Source: Quillaja saponaria
Lineage: Eukaryota; Streptophyta; Magnoliopsida; Fabales; Quillajaceae
NCBI GenBank assembly: GCA_029379385.1
Contig: CM055615.1
Coordinates: 6,076,001-6,140,000 of the forward strand
Direction: 5' to 3'
DNA length: 64,000 bases
The position numbers and the translations under genes were made by a program. Every line of letters starts with the position of its first letter. The first letter of the stretch is position 1. This document shows positions 1 through 12,735 of this stretch, piece by piece. The notes under the pieces were generated by a model. It was not told where the DNA came from. It did not search any database and saw nothing but the letters and a program-made list of their open reading frames with translations.

Positions 1-181
1 AATTCGATCTTAAATTTTGTAGTGAGTGGAGATGTGAACCTCAAAAATAAAATCTTGCAGCAAGGTCTAGGACACTGATGACAAGAAGGAAACAATGAAG
101 ACTTTGTCTGGGACCATGAACTCTAGGAATTACTCTGGAATGTCGAAATCAATGTGTTCAACCTCTAGCAAAGGGTTAGTC

Positions 182-331
182 TCAGACAAATTGTTTTGAA
201 ACTCCAACGACATGCTTTGGAACTCCATCTATATGCTCTGAAATGTCAGCTGGATCAATCATGCCTGCAACTGTAACCTCATCATCCTTCACTAGAATGC
301 CAGCTTCTTCAATTTGAATCTCATCATCCAT
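182..331 (-). other. Short coding-like remnant, unidentified
   Basis: An open stretch of 49 codons on the minus strand begins MDDEIQIEEAGI and ends in TGA. It is rich in acidic residues and reads more like former coding sequence than the AT-rich DNA around it. Similar composition continues on both sides with stops, so this may be a decayed exon or part of a transposable element. I do not recognise a family. The rest of 1-1,142 shows no supportable gene. Confidence 0.2.
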
Positions 332-1142
332 TGCAAGTGGTTCTTGAATAGCATGCAATGTATGTCTCTAGACTCCACATCTGGTGCTGGAAGATGGGTC
401 TCAACTGGTGACTTTAGTATCCTTTGCAATTTGCAGTGCCTCCCCCGGTACATGAGTGTCTGTCTTAACCATAACTAACTCAGGCTCTGATGAGGGATGC
501 GTGGAGGTTTGGTCAGAACCCAACATCACAAACTCCTCACTCAGTTTTGCACAAAGCTGATCGAATTTTCTGTTAAGTGTTTTCAATATATATGTCTCTA
601 TAAATTCAGGTATGTGTATGATTTTTGTAAATAAAGGAATAAACCCAGAATCAGGGTGACACATAAGAGTTGTGGTGAGAAAAGTATACAAGATCCACAA
701 AAACCTTGGGTTGACACTTATTAAATATACATTGTGAATTAGGATGATGATGTGGATAGAGTGACATGTTTGATGACGTGGCTGCTGATGTAGCAGGTAC
801 GTTGACTGGGAATAACATGTATTTGACATATGGCTTCTAAGGAGTGAGGAAGTCCATAAAGTAATCGACGTGGTACTGAAGAAGCAGTATTATTTGGATT
901 GGAGTTTATTTTCAGAGTATTTCTAAGATGACAGTGACCATGTATAAGCCATTTCCTTTATCTAATATCAAGTCATGTGCATCACACATATGACAAACTT
1001 CCGTTAATATCTAAAAAACATGTATGAAAGTTAGTATACACCTAAACTATAGGGAGCTAAATTGTATACTTTTATATCTTGTAATTATTGTTATGTATTA
1101 TACCTTGTTCAGTTAATCAGTGAGTCTATTTAGAGTAAATTA

Positions 1143-2043
1143 GAGATGACAATTGGACCTGGGTCCATATTGGGCCTTGCCTGACCTGGTTTAATGGGTC
1201 TATTATTAAGTTTTGAAACGAGTTCTTAATCGGTCTGAGTCTAGGATATTTACATATTTTACTCGTTGAATCTAAGATTAATTTTTCAATATTATCAAAA
1301 TATATATTTTTCAATTTTGAAAATTCATGATTGTAATGATTAAAAGGTTATATAATAATTGTAATATTATATTTTAATTTTGAATTTCAAAATTTTGTCA
1401 TAAGGGAAAATTTTGTCTTTGGGTTTGGGTTATCCAATTTTTCTATTTTTTTAATTGAATTTTCTAATTTACATTTTCATTCAATTGATTTCATTTTGTT
1501 TGAATATTGTTCTAAAATCAATTTTTGTATTCCTCAATCATTTTCTTCATTCTTCCTAATTGATTACTTTTATGTTATTTAAAAAATAAAATAAAATTCG
1601 AGGAGCTCTTGTTAGCACCAATGAATTTCTTATCACTAGAGGTCAATTTTTTCTTATCTCATAAACTTCGCCTTCACTAAGGTGAAAAGTATGTTAATCA
1701 AACAAGGTCCATTGAGTTTGATATCAAACAAAATGGATGGCAACCACAATAATCTGCACTTGTCTTGCATAGATTTCTTGCAACTTCTATTAAGTTCTTA
1801 TGTCTAAGGCTGAGTTCATTTTATACAGTTCTCTTTTGAGCCTTAATAACTGAATATTTTTAAAGAAAAATTAGGAAAATATTTTTTTAAATATATATAT
1901 AAATTCGAGTCTATGAGCGGACACATTGGGTTTAGGTTTGGGTTCGGGGATGGGCATACCCAATAAGTGATGAGTTTAAGATGGGTCTCATTTTGGGTAC
2001 CTACTGGATATGGGTAAACAATGGGTCACCCATTGCCATCCCC
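1143..2043. mobile_element. hAT-like non-autonomous DNA transposon
   Basis: The 901-bp segment begins GAGATGACAATTGG and ends CCATTGCCATCCCC, which are imperfect terminal inverted repeats. The same 11 bases, AGAGTAAATTA, lie directly outside both ends (1,132-1,142 and 2,044-2,054). hAT elements make 8-bp target duplications, so the duplication plus a chance extension fits. The subterminal regions carry repeated GGGT/ACCC-rich stretches, and no transposase frame is visible. The direct repeats are seen; assignment to hAT is inferred from the GGGATGGCAATGGG-type end. Confidence 0.6.
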
Positions 2044-2054
2044 AGAGTAAATTA

Positions 2055-4115
2055 TATTTCCATCTCTTGCGGTTTATTGAAATGACATTAAAATTGACAT
2101 TCTATATCTTGGAATGGATGAAAAGTTAACAAAGTTACAAGTTGATTTTTCTAAAAAGATTGAAAAGTTCTACTTTTTTCTTTTTTTAAAGGTATCAAGA
2201 AATCCTATATTCGCTTTTCTCTTTTCAAATGAATCCTAAATACTTACTTTTACTTTTCTAGTTATTATTATTTTTTCCCCTTAATATTAATCAACTATGT
2301 TAATCTCTTCTTTTTTAGTTTTAACAAATTGGTTTTAAGAAAATAAAATATAATATTTGACATTTGTATAAATGCAACTAAGTTTGAATACAAATAAATA
2401 AAGTTAGTTTTTTCTTTAATTTTTATGATATGAATGATAAAATTATAAATCTATATGAACTTATGAGAAAGCACAATCATTTAATAAAAAATTAGACAAT
2501 TTATTTATATAAAATATACTAACAAAATTAATTTTGAAACGAAAACATGGAAGGACAAGATGAAAATATTTTAGTAACTTTAGTGATACATTTCTATTTT
2601 TCTCTTTGAAAAATTACTATAAAAAAAAAATAAAATTCAATTTTACTTTTATATGTGTGAAATAATTTTTTTCCATTTCATTGGAAAAATATGTTAATTT
2701 AAAAAAAAATAAAATATCAAGGCTAACATAATATATTTCTATTAAGAAAAAAACAACTAACCATATAAAGAAAATTTAACTTTATTTTATTTATTATTCA
2801 AACTAATGAGTATATTTCTAAATTCATATAAAGAAAATTTTATTTTATTTTATTCAAATTTAACTTTTATATGTGTAATTGTTGTTGTTGTTGTTTTTTT
2901 TAAGTTCTTGAACTTATCTTATAAATTTATAATTTTACCATTGATATCATAAAAAAAAAAAAAAAAAAAAATCAACTTATTTGATTTAATATTCAAAATT
3001 TGTTCTACTTATACATGTGCTAGATATTTTCTTTTATTTATTTATTAAAAGTAATATGTTAAATTAAAATAAAATAAAATAAATATATTGTATTAATGTT
3101 AAGAAAACTAAAATATACAAAATTAAATATTCAGGACATATTTGAAAAGCAAAAAAAAAAAATTAATATATGATGTATTTATGCTTTTACGATAACAACG
3201 AAACTTTTTAATATTTTTCTAAAGCTATCTTATACCATCACAAACTTTTATCTATACTAGGGAGGGAAGTGTTGATTTTCTTCAAATTTTAGATCTTAGT
3301 GTCTTTGAGTTAACCTCAAAGAGGATAGTGTAATTCATTCTGCTATTTAATATCAATTTTGTTAAAATATTACATGTGTTATATAATAAATATTGAACAA
3401 TATATTAATTAGAAAGAAGTATTTGGGAACAATTGAAATTTAACAACAAATTTATAAAAGATTAATAAATTATCTATAGATTAAAAAATTTAAAATAGAT
3501 GAATAACAGTTGAGTGACAAAATTGTAAAAACTAAAAAAATAAATAAAATAGCTATGAAAATTTAAAAATTAAAACTAAATTAGAGACAAATTTACTACA
3601 GTGTTTGTTTTAATTATAATTATCTATGGTGCTAATTCCTTGCTAAGACAAAAAAGTTTGCAAATATTTTCTTAACTAATGAAATTAGTGATTTTATATT
3701 TGTTATTTGTTGAATCAAATAGTTAATACCCTAATCTAAACACGGTTTTGATGATACTAAATAATTAAATGTTCAATGCAATGAGAAACCAACTTGGTTA
3801 CCTTCACTTCAGTGCATGTACAACGTCAACGCTGAGCTTTATGTTAACACATCAGCTCAAGTAATTAAATTCAATGAAAAACTGTTAATGGATCAATCAA
3901 TCGGCTTTCTATCAATAAGAAATTGTTCCATCAATATTCACGCCAGCAGAAGGTATTACCTGAACTCATCAATCTATCAGTTGAACCAATATGATGGTTG
4001 AATAAAAATGCACAATTTCTTTCTTCTTTTTTTTTTTTTTTTTAACAGAAAAATAATGCACAATTTCACTAAAATGCAGAGTCTCAGTCAGTTGAAAAAT
4101 ATTTAAGAAAGTCAC
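2055..4115. other. AT-rich spacer without a recognisable gene
   Basis: This stretch is very AT-rich, with several poly-A and poly-T runs (the longest near 2,951-2,971). The longest open frames are short and have no recognisable similarity. A 61-codon frame at 3,816-4,001 shows no motif and is not called as a gene. Confidence 0.5.
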
Positions 4116-4676
4116 CTGTTGATTTTATCATGTAGGTGCACCATGCATGTATCGTTGACAAGTAATAAAGTAAAGTGTCAATCCCACAAAAAATTAATAT
4201 TAATATTGTGCTAAGTACTAAAATTAAGATCTTAATTTTATTCAAACGAAGGAATTTGAGTTGATCAAAATAATTTTAAACTTAAAGCAAATTAGACTTA
4301 AGAATATAATGGGGATAAACCTAGAACAATAATTTCCTTCAACAGTTCACTTGAATTATTATTAACTTGTCATGCTTAGTTATAGTATTAGGGTTCTAAC
4401 TTGATTATAAGTATTATCTGAATTATTTATAATAATGTCTTACTTAAACCATTTACTATATTTTATGAGAATTGAGTTAAGCAAAATTCATTAAGATTAA
4501 ACCTAAATTGGCTACAAAAGGCATATAGGTATATTCCTATCAAACAAATCAAATTCAAACAATCACGAGAATAAATTCAAACAAGTGTTATTTCATTCAA
4601 GGCTAAACCTAAATTCCATTTTCCAAGTTTGTTTAGGTTACCAATTTAATCTGAAAGATGGCTAATAAATTAGAAG
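4116..4676. mobile_element. Athila-like gypsy remnant, left part
   Basis: The stretch near 4,140-4,190 contains the pattern TATCGTTGACAAGTAATAAA followed by a GTGTCAATCCCAC-type segment. This recalls the untranslated region of Athila-type gypsy elements and related large non-coding elements. It stops at the 5-bp duplication next to the solo LTR, and similar AT-rich sequence resumes after that LTR at 7,782. I therefore read both parts as one older element split by the LTR. No coding is seen in this part. Confidence 0.35.
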
Positions 4677-4681
4677 CATTA

Positions 4682-7600
4682 TGTCACACCCCTTACGGAG
4701 ACATGACTGGCTGGAAGATTGGATAATCAACCTTTATAACCCTAACTCTCTGAACTGACAACATATGACTTTCAAACAATTAGATTTAAAACCAAGAAGA
4801 ACCTTACTGAATTAAATTAAAACATAAACTTGTTATTGGATATATAACATTTACTGAAAATTTTGGCAAAGATTCCTTACAATGTAGAACATGCCCAAAA
4901 TACCAACATGTAAATTCCTGATTTCATTCAGCTAAATAATAACAAAGACAACATACTCCACTCCGTTAATATTATAAACAGTAACGGACTGACTTTTATA
5001 CAAACAACTCATAACAATCCAACACTCTAAATTGTGACTGCAAATTTACATCCTTCTGCTTCAAGTCCAAAGAATTACCTTTCCGTACTCTATCTGTAGA
5101 TCACGAGCTCGTCGAAGCAGTATACCAAAATCCTTTTACTAAAAAAAATCAACAAAGAGGGGTATGAAATTAGTGAGTGAAAAATCGTATCCAAAAGGAT
5201 ATTAGCATTAACACACATATATAATCTATAATCAATTTATATCAATATATCATAAATTACAAAATCATTAAAGTTACACTTGCACGATTACAGAAACATA
5301 AAATTTAACAATTATCATTCAAGTAGTACTTTGTATAATTCACTCAAAACAATCAAAGTAATCAAAGCACATAAAACATACAAAGCATACAAAGGGCCAG
5401 CTGAGTAACTCAACCTCACACACCACTCCCATTGGGCAGTTTTGCTCCCGTGCACTAGATGTAAAATCATAAATAGAATCACTTGAATCTCCTTTTATAA
5501 TTCCACCCATTTGGGCTGAGCACTCAAATATCTCTTTAAAATACTTATCAAAATGAGAATATCTCAAAACTTCCTGAGTGCACCATGATTTTATTTCAGA
5601 AGTAAAAATCATTTCGAAAATAAAAAACTTTGTTGGCCCTCATCAAACACAAATAATTTCAAACATTAACATAATTCAAATAATCAATCATAGCAATATG
5701 ATTCTTATTTATCACTATATAACATATATATATATACGCATAAATACATCAAATAATCAAACACACTAATCTAGCAACCAAATGGTAACAATTAACCACT
5801 CACCAGTTTTCAAATCTTGTTCATAACTTTCTCTTGCGCTCACATGTGTCATTGATTCAACAATAGTTTCCGAAGCCACAATTACATTTTTCACGTATTA
5901 TTTAGTTTATCAATTTTATAAGTTATAATATTTTAATTACGAAAATCTAGAGTTACTATGTTTCAAGTATTTATTTAAAGTTTACTCCTTTTAGGCATTT
6001 TCACAACCCCCTTGGATATATGTTTGATTTTAACTTGCATACTTAACCCAATTTAACAAAACCAAGTTTAAGCATTAATTTTAGGAAGTTATCTATATTC
6101 CTTATTTAGAAATTTCTCCTAAAATTAGTCTTGAATCCACTCAATTCCTCACATGTACAAAAACTGGACTTTTGTAAAATTCCTGTTTGCCAACCTCTTC
6201 TTCCGATGTTTATAGAAGTTCTCATACTTTGAAAATAAATTATGAAACTTTCCAGTCTAGTTTTTCAATATGTTAGGAACATTTCATCTTCAGCACTCTA
6301 CTCCTAATTCAACCTTTAAGACCGTCTAATATCAATTACTTCTCATGCTACTTATATTTCAACATTAAACTTGAATTACATATACTTCCAATATCCATCC
6401 TACTAACATCACATTGTCCTCCTACTAATCAACCCTTTAACTCCTCCTTTTCTTGTTCTTTGTTCAAGATCCTAATTCAATTTTATCACTTAACCCCTTT
6501 TTATCCACAATATCAATATATTGAATTCCAATTTTATACTTAACATTAACCTAATTAAATTCCATTTTCTTAATTAACCATATAACTAATGAATCTCATG
6601 TAAGCCTCCTAAGCATTTTGTCAAACACTTAATATGCATATTTTAGTATCATTCATAGGTATGGGTTCATATATGTATATACCCAAATATACTTAACATA
6701 TTCAAATTACCATGCTTCCACTACCCACAAATACATAAACATCATTTTCTTATACCACTTGTTCACAATCTTTAATCCAACACAACTAATCCTTAAACTA
6801 ATTTTAACAATAGTTGAGAATTCTTACCCTTTGATGTCAACCTTTCAAAGTTAGATTCCACACCACATAGGGATTTCTATGGCTAAGAGAAAAAGGTTTA
6901 TTTGGCTAATATTGCAAGAGAGCTAGCCATCAAGCTTGACTGCCATATAATTTGAGCAACATGCAGAGGAGGAACACTGATTGCTTTTGATGGAGGAAAA
7001 GCTTAAGGAAGAAAATAAAAGAGGGGCATAACCAATGGCTCCAAGCAATAAGAAAGGGAAGAAAAAAAGAGGAGCTACCATTAAAACTCAAAACCAAGCT
7101 ACTAACATGGAGAAAGCTGCATGGTAGAACAAGGAAAGGGGCCACAATCACCAATAGGGCTAGTCTCCTCACAAACTATTCTTCTAAACAACTATAAGGA
7201 AGGCAACTTCAAGGCTGCAACAGGGACACACAACATACAACCAAGAAGGATATGGATTTTTTAGCCAGCAAAGAAAGTAACAAAAGTCTAGAAAAGAAGA
7301 GAGGTCTTAGCAAGGAAAAGAACGACAAAAAGGGGATGAAGGAAGCTTCTAAGAATTGGCCAACTAGTGAAAAAAATGAAGAAATAAGTACACATGAAAA
7401 AATTAAATATAATATAGGATCAAAGCCAAAGAGTTAGAATGTGTGGTGTATATTTATCCTAAGTTGTATTTGTGTGTATATATGCTTATTCACTTAAACT
7501 CTCTTTATTTTCACTTGTTTTATATATATAAAATAATTTTACATAAAACCAAGTCTAAAAGAACTAAAGTCATATGTATATATATTTATATATACGTGAA

Positions 7601-7776
7601 TATTGATTCACTTTAGCTTTAGTTTATTTATTGATTTAATTCTTTTTTATACCCATGTTATTTACCACCACTCCTACCATACACATTGATATTTGTTTTT
7701 CTTTATACTTAAAATTTTCACATTATCTCAAACTGAACGTCAATTATTCCTAACGTTGCACTACCGTGGTATAACA
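4682..7776 (-). mobile_element. Solo LTR of a gypsy element
   Basis: On the plus strand the segment begins TGTCACACCCC and ends GGTATAACA, so read on the minus strand it runs TGTTATACC to GTGTGACA with the canonical TG/CA ends. CATTA lies directly outside both ends (4,677-4,681 and 7,777-7,781), a perfect 5-bp target duplication. No primer-binding site or polypurine tract adjoins it, so it is a solo LTR of about 3.1 kb left by LTR-LTR recombination. The same family occurs at 58,020-61,781 (opposite orientation) and at 62,308 to the window end. The short open frames inside it, for example at 5,340-5,612, 6,930-7,172 and 7,252-7,437, are not taken as genes. Confidence 0.8.
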
Positions 7777-7781
7777 CATTA

Positions 7782-8652
7782 AGCATGAATGAAATAAATC
7801 AATCATATATCAAACCTTAAGCAATACATAAATACAATTATTGAAACTACATGTTGAGTCTAGTAACAATCCTAGAAAGTAAACTACTCCATTCTCCTTA
7901 GTGTAAACATGGAATCAATAGAGGAAAACATCAAGTCAATATAAGAAAAGTAATGAAGGAGTACGATAATAGAAAATTATAAGAGTGCCGGTCTTCAATC
8001 TTTAACTATCCTTGATCTTCTTGCTTTCTTGCACCCTTGCTATAGATCTCCAGAATTTCTTAGTTAACTTGTGCATCATGAATCCCCAAGTCATTCGTCT
8101 TTAAATATGCTTCAAAACCCTTAATTTGAGTCCACTTCAAAATAATTTTTAGGCTAGCGTCACGGCCATGAAGTTAACTTCAAAAATTGACGAAACATGA
8201 GGATGGTTGTGACCTTGACACCACGGTTTTGGGTTGATAACTAGTCTAAATTGGACTTAAATTAAGGGTTTTAAAGCCTATTTAAAGGGGAATGACTTGG
8301 AGATTCAACATTCCAAGAAGAGGAAGATAGATGATCATGAAACAGTTGCCTTGATCAAAAAGTGTAGTGCCATATTCCAAAAGAAACTACCTTAAAAACT
8401 TAAAGATTCGGGTATTTTCAACATTCCAATTTCACTGGTACTACCTTTGAGGGAAGAGTTTTATGTGATTTGGAACAAGCATCAACTTAATGCCTTCTCA
8501 ATATTTGAAAAGCTTGGTCTTAAGAAGGGAAAAATCAAACCAACCAAGATAAGCTTACAACTTGCGGACTATTTCCAAACTTATCCAATATAAATCATTG
8601 AAGATATGCTAGTAAAAGTAGATAAGCTAATATTCCCGGTGGATTTCCTCAA
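7782..8652 (+). mobile_element. Athila-like gypsy remnant with protease region
   Basis: Between about 8,360 and 8,645 the plus strand reads, with stops and a frameshift, like the protease region of Athila-type gypsy polyproteins. Recognisable pieces are CSAIFQKKLP, IFEKLGLKKGK, TKISLQLADYF and IIEDMLVKVDKLIFPVDFL. The usual aspartate motif of this protease (CDLGAS-like) falls where an indel breaks the frame: a TGTGATTTGG codon run is followed by a shifted AGCATCAACTTAATG. It is dead sequence. It is probably the continuation of 4,116-4,676 on the other side of the solo LTR. Confidence 0.55.
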
Positions 8653-8653
8653 C

Positions 8654-9150
8654 TTATTCAACGAGACAAGTTAGAAGCATAATCATCAGAGAACTTGATA
8701 TTATTCTTAATCCATTCACAAACCAACCTTTTTCATCTTTACTCAGAGCGTAGGTTAATGTTGTTTTAGGCTTAAAGAATTTTCCATTGATCCTCACACA
8801 GCTCCAATTATGGTCGATGACATTCAAATCTTGACATGCGTATGGATTGTCCTTTCTTTTATCTTTAAAGTCCATGATAGTATTGAAAATACTGTCAAAT
8901 ATATTCGTTTCAATATGCATGATGTCTAAGTTATGGTGAAATAGGTTAGTAGATCAATATGAAAACTCCCACAATATACTCACCTTCACCCAATTATGGA
9001 CTTGTCTGTACATTGAAATATCAAATGATCTAACCCTGACAAAAACCTTATCACTGGATAGAGACTATTAGTTTTTCTCAATGGTGTTCTTTCGGGAATT
9101 TTTCTTTGCTTTTCGAAATGGATGATTCTCAGAAAAAAAAAAAATTGACA
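8654..9150 (-). pseudogene. CACTA TNP2-type transposase remnant
   Basis: The minus strand carries a degraded part of a TNP2-family (Transposase_21) transposase of CACTA elements. From about 9,140 it reads NHPFRKAKKNSRKN, then (after stops) QVHNWVKVSILWEFSY, then HHNLDIMHIETNIFDSIF. The 88-codon open frame starts at 8,920 (MHIETN). It continues through a region resembling the YTLSKKEK segment that follows in the family (here TYALSKDEKGWF). The HNLDxMHIExN block is a strong family signature. Most of the normal protein of several hundred residues is missing. The CACTA terminus 0.5 kb to the right (9,663) probably belonged to the same element. Confidence 0.7.
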
Positions 9151-9634
9151 ATGGCAATCAATCTGACATTATTTTCTACCATTCTTTAGTGTGAAGGAAA
9201 GAAGAGGAATGAGAGAAAGAGATCAAGATCTGAAATTTAAGCAGGGACAATTATCTACGTCAGTCACTACAGATGCAAATTAAAAATATTTTTAAAAGTA
9301 ATATTATATTATTTGAGTCTGCAAAATGCTGACGTAACTAAGATCAACACAAATGCCGATATAATTGCTTGAAAATGATGTCAATTCAAAGATAAGTGCA
9401 TCTGGAACGACAAACGCTGATTGAAAACAGCAGACGCAGATGCAATTGTAAAATATAATTGCAAATTGCATCTCTTTCTTCTTCTGCGTGATAAGTATCA
9501 ACATTGGAACTTTTTGTTTTTTTGAACTACTTATGTTTGCATTTTTGCAAAAACATATAATCAATATGTATATGCATATATGTAAACGTAGAAAGGTAAT
9601 ATCTATGTTTGCATTTTCTAAGTCTATTTTTGAC

Positions 9635-9742
9635 AGATGCACGTGTGATAATTTCTTGTAGTGATTCCAGACTAGCAATATTTTGGTAGATGCATATGTG
9701 ATAATTTATTGTAGTGATTCTGGACTAGCAATATACCGGCAT
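9635..9742. mobile_element. CACTA right terminus, locally duplicated
   Basis: The sequence ends TTTCTTGTAGTG at 9,663, the inverted form of the CACTACAAGAAA end of CACTA elements. It is preceded by subterminal motifs rich in GACGCAGATGC-type words (9,330-9,450). About 53 bp, including the terminus and the flank GATTCCAGACTAGCAATAT, is repeated in tandem at 9,688-9,742 with a few changes, so the end and its flank were duplicated together. Confidence 0.6.
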
Positions 9743-10609
9743 AGCTTTTAATTTTAGTAAATCATATTAAAATAAAAGGGTAGTGATAAATCATATATAT
9801 AGAAATAAAATAGAAAATAAAGCTTTTAATTAAGAGTTGTAAAAGTTATGATAACCCAAAAATTCATCTGATAATGTAAATTATCAAGAAAAGCTTGGGA
9901 TAGTAGCTTCTTAATTACAAAACATTATGAATAGACTCAATTGTCCTCAATTAATAATATTTTAAAAATCAATTGCATAATAAATTAAATTCTCTTAAAC
10001 TAACAGTGAGAAACCCAAAAATAAATATGCACTTTTTTCAACATGTTCATCTTCCATCTCTTCCCTTTGCTCTCCAGTCTATCTTTCTCCCAAAAGCTTC
10101 ACACATTATTTAGTTCTCTTCATGTCTCAACTTTTTATAAATCGAGTAAACTAATTAATCTTTCATCCTTTTTTTTTTTCTCTTGTTCAACCTCGATAAT
10201 TTTGAAAGTTGAACTTATAATAAAATCAAAAAATTATAAAATTTTAACGACTGCTAGCCATAGGAAGAGAGAGATATAAGTTAGAACTCATGAGAATAGA
10301 TGATGAGCTTGCAGTGTGAGAAGGACTCTGATTGATGAAAGATAAATAAGAAAGAGAAAGAGAAGAGTTTGATGAAAATAAATAAGAAGGCAAGAGTTTG
10401 ATGAAAGCTAAATAAGAAAGAGAAAGAGCAAAGGATACTTTAGAAATAATAAAATTTCTAAAATTTAATAGGCTGTGTCCGTAAAGATATTGACTTTGGC
10501 AAATAAGACTACCCTTTTAATTGGCTAAACTAATCACCCTTCCTAATTTGTCATTTTTTGTCAATATGTTTCCTTTATGAATTATAGTGGACCATTAAAT
10601 CACTAAAGA
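9743..10609. other. AT-rich spacer, no gene seen
   Basis: The stretch has no recognisable coding sequence. A 78-codon frame at 10,043-10,279 is low-complexity Ser/Phe-rich and is not supported. A GA-rich stretch at 10,330-10,440 contains a partly repeated AAGAGTTTGATGAAA unit. Confidence 0.4.
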
Positions 10610-11075
10610 AATAGAATCCCACAAAAATATTCAATCACTTATTTTTCCTACAATTTGAAAACTTTTCCCAACCTCCTAGGTTTTCTTTCTAATGTACAAA
10701 AGAAAAAACAAACAAACAAAACGAAAGTCTCAATCTTGCATTACTTATGCACTCTATAAATAATACATACGCAAAAGCAATACAAAATGTAGATAAGGCA
10801 AGGAATAATTATCTTTATTTTTTTTAACACTGGTTTGCCTCAACTAATTTTTATTAGTTTGGAACTAAATCTAACCAAGAGGGTATGGTCGTGTAAGTAT
10901 AAGACTTTTTTGAAAATTGATTACTTATATTTAAGGATTGATTATTACGTTCTAGGTGAGAAAGTACAAAGTGAATTGATTCACATGTCTTTATATCTTG
11001 TAACAATTAAATTATTGATATGTTCACAAAATTTCTTAATCAGATCAATTTTATTTTGCGATCTAAGTATCCATC
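10610..11075. repeat. Copy 1 of a P450-cluster flank block
   Basis: From AATATTCAATCACTTATTTTT to TTATTTTGCGATCTAAG this block is clearly related to blocks near 35,060-35,440, 43,600-43,975 and (partly) 53,945-54,190. In the two P450 units of the cluster it lies beyond the 3' end of the gene. Here it lies 5' of the + strand P450 pseudogene, so its orientation relative to the gene is reversed. It shows that the pseudogene and the cluster at 36-54 kb share ancestry beyond the coding sequence. Confidence 0.65.
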
Positions 11076-11512
11076 ACTCACTAACTAACTACGTCTCCTT
11101 TTAAATAGGATCAGTAAATCAAAATACATAAATAGTTTCCCTCCCCTACAAAAATAATTATAAAAAAAAAATATATTTACATTTATAGACTACAATCATG
11201 TATAACTTCCCTAATTGCAACCATATAATTATATCCTAAGTCAACTTTATACTGAAATAAATATTATATGAAAAGCTTAACATTCACATTTAAATATATT
11301 TATTTAGACACACTAACTAAATTATGTATCTATAATAACTAAATTATATCCTAAGTCAACTTTGCAGAAATCCTGTATCGAATATTCGGAAAATTAAAAA
11401 TTAATTAATATAGGTTCCACATAAAATGGAGACAAGAACCCACCAAGTTGAACTGGACAATTTGTCTTGAAGAAATATCAAACTTCCTCCCTTACTCAAG
11501 TTTCAGGGAACT

Positions 11513-12735
11513 ATGGATTTTTCTTTCTCCTATCTGAAAGTAATAGCAGCTGCCATTTTAGGTTTGCTGCTGTTATACATTCTAAAGAGAAGGAAAATTT
11601 ATAGTCAGAAATTCAATGGCAAGCAAGCACCTGAACCATCAGGTAGTTTGCCATTGATAGGTCACCTCCATCTATTTGGTGGTAAAACCAGAGTTTGTCA
11701 AACCTTTCAGATATGGCTGGCAAAGTAGGCCCTATCTTCATTGTCAAGCTAGGAGTGTACCCTACACTTCTTGTTAGCAACCATGAGGCAGTAAAGGAGT
11801 GTTCACCATTAATGACAAGATCTTCGCCTCAATCCCAAACTCTAGCAAGGGAACTTACATGTGCTACGACTATGCATTTGGGATGGCACCTTATGGACCA
11901 TTTTGGCGCGACATAAGAAAGATAGTTATGCATGAAGTCCTCTCTTCTCGCTGTCTTGACACATTAAAACACATCTATCTGTCTGAAAACGATAATTTCG
12001 TAAAAGATTTGTACTTGTTTTTGAACAACAATGGAACATCCGCAGTGGTGCTTGATAAATGGTTTGAACGGCTTTTGTTAAATATAACCACCAAGATAAT
12101 TGCATGGCAAGAGATATTTTGATAGTTTCCATGATGAAATTGTTGGAGAAACAGAACATCTGCAGAAAACTCAAAAGAATTTATGTATTTAATGGGAAGG
12201 TTAGAAGTCTCTGATTTGATTCCATTTCTTGGCTGGTTTAATATTGAATCTCAAAATTTGAAATCCATGAAGCGTGTTTCCAAAGATTTTGACAACCTTA
12301 TAGGAAGTTGGCTTGAATAACATACTAAAAAGTGGCAAAAGGGTGAGACAAGGGAACCAGAGGATTTCATTGATGTATAACTGTCTATGCCCCAAGAAGA
12401 TTGTATAGAAACTTATGGTCATTCTCGTGATACTATCATCAAGGCAACAATTATGGTATGCAGTATGCTTTAATTTTTTATTCACTGACTGCACGTACTA
12501 TTTTGTCTCTTTATATAAATTCTTTTCATCGATCGATTGTATTTCTCCAGAGTCTACACAACAGAAGGGGCGGACACAACTTCTGTCCACTTGATATGGC
12601 TGATAGCCGTGTTATTAAACAATAGGGATGTATTGAAACGTGCCCAAGAGGAGGTTGATCTCCATGTTGGCAGGGATATAAAGATTTGAGTTATCTTCAG
12701 CCATTATTAAGGAAACATAGTAATTATATGTACAT
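11513..12735 (+). pseudogene. CYP82-like cytochrome P450 pseudogene
   Basis: This is a decayed paralogue of the intact P450 at 36,449-38,228. It starts MDFSFSYLKVIAAAILGLLL (membrane anchor) and keeps the proline hinge PEPSGSLPLIGHLHLF. One-base losses near 11,703 and 11,803 and a one-base gain near 12,105 shift the frame. In-frame stops follow at the positions of WLE*HTKKW (about 12,318) and DV*LSM (about 12,378). Exon 1 ends near 12,456 at a retained donor. Exon 2 resumes at about 12,551 with GADTTSVHLIWLIAVLLNN (I-helix). It is truncated near 12,735, so the ExxR, PERF and heme-cysteine regions are gone. The 5' leader still matches the intact genes for about 70 bp, but their long TATA run is absent. 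No functional P450 can be made. Confidence 0.9.

Noticed and set aside
401..829. 142-codon open frame on the minus strand
   Set aside because: No motif, composition like non-coding AT-rich DNA, and the better coding-like signal nearby is in another frame.
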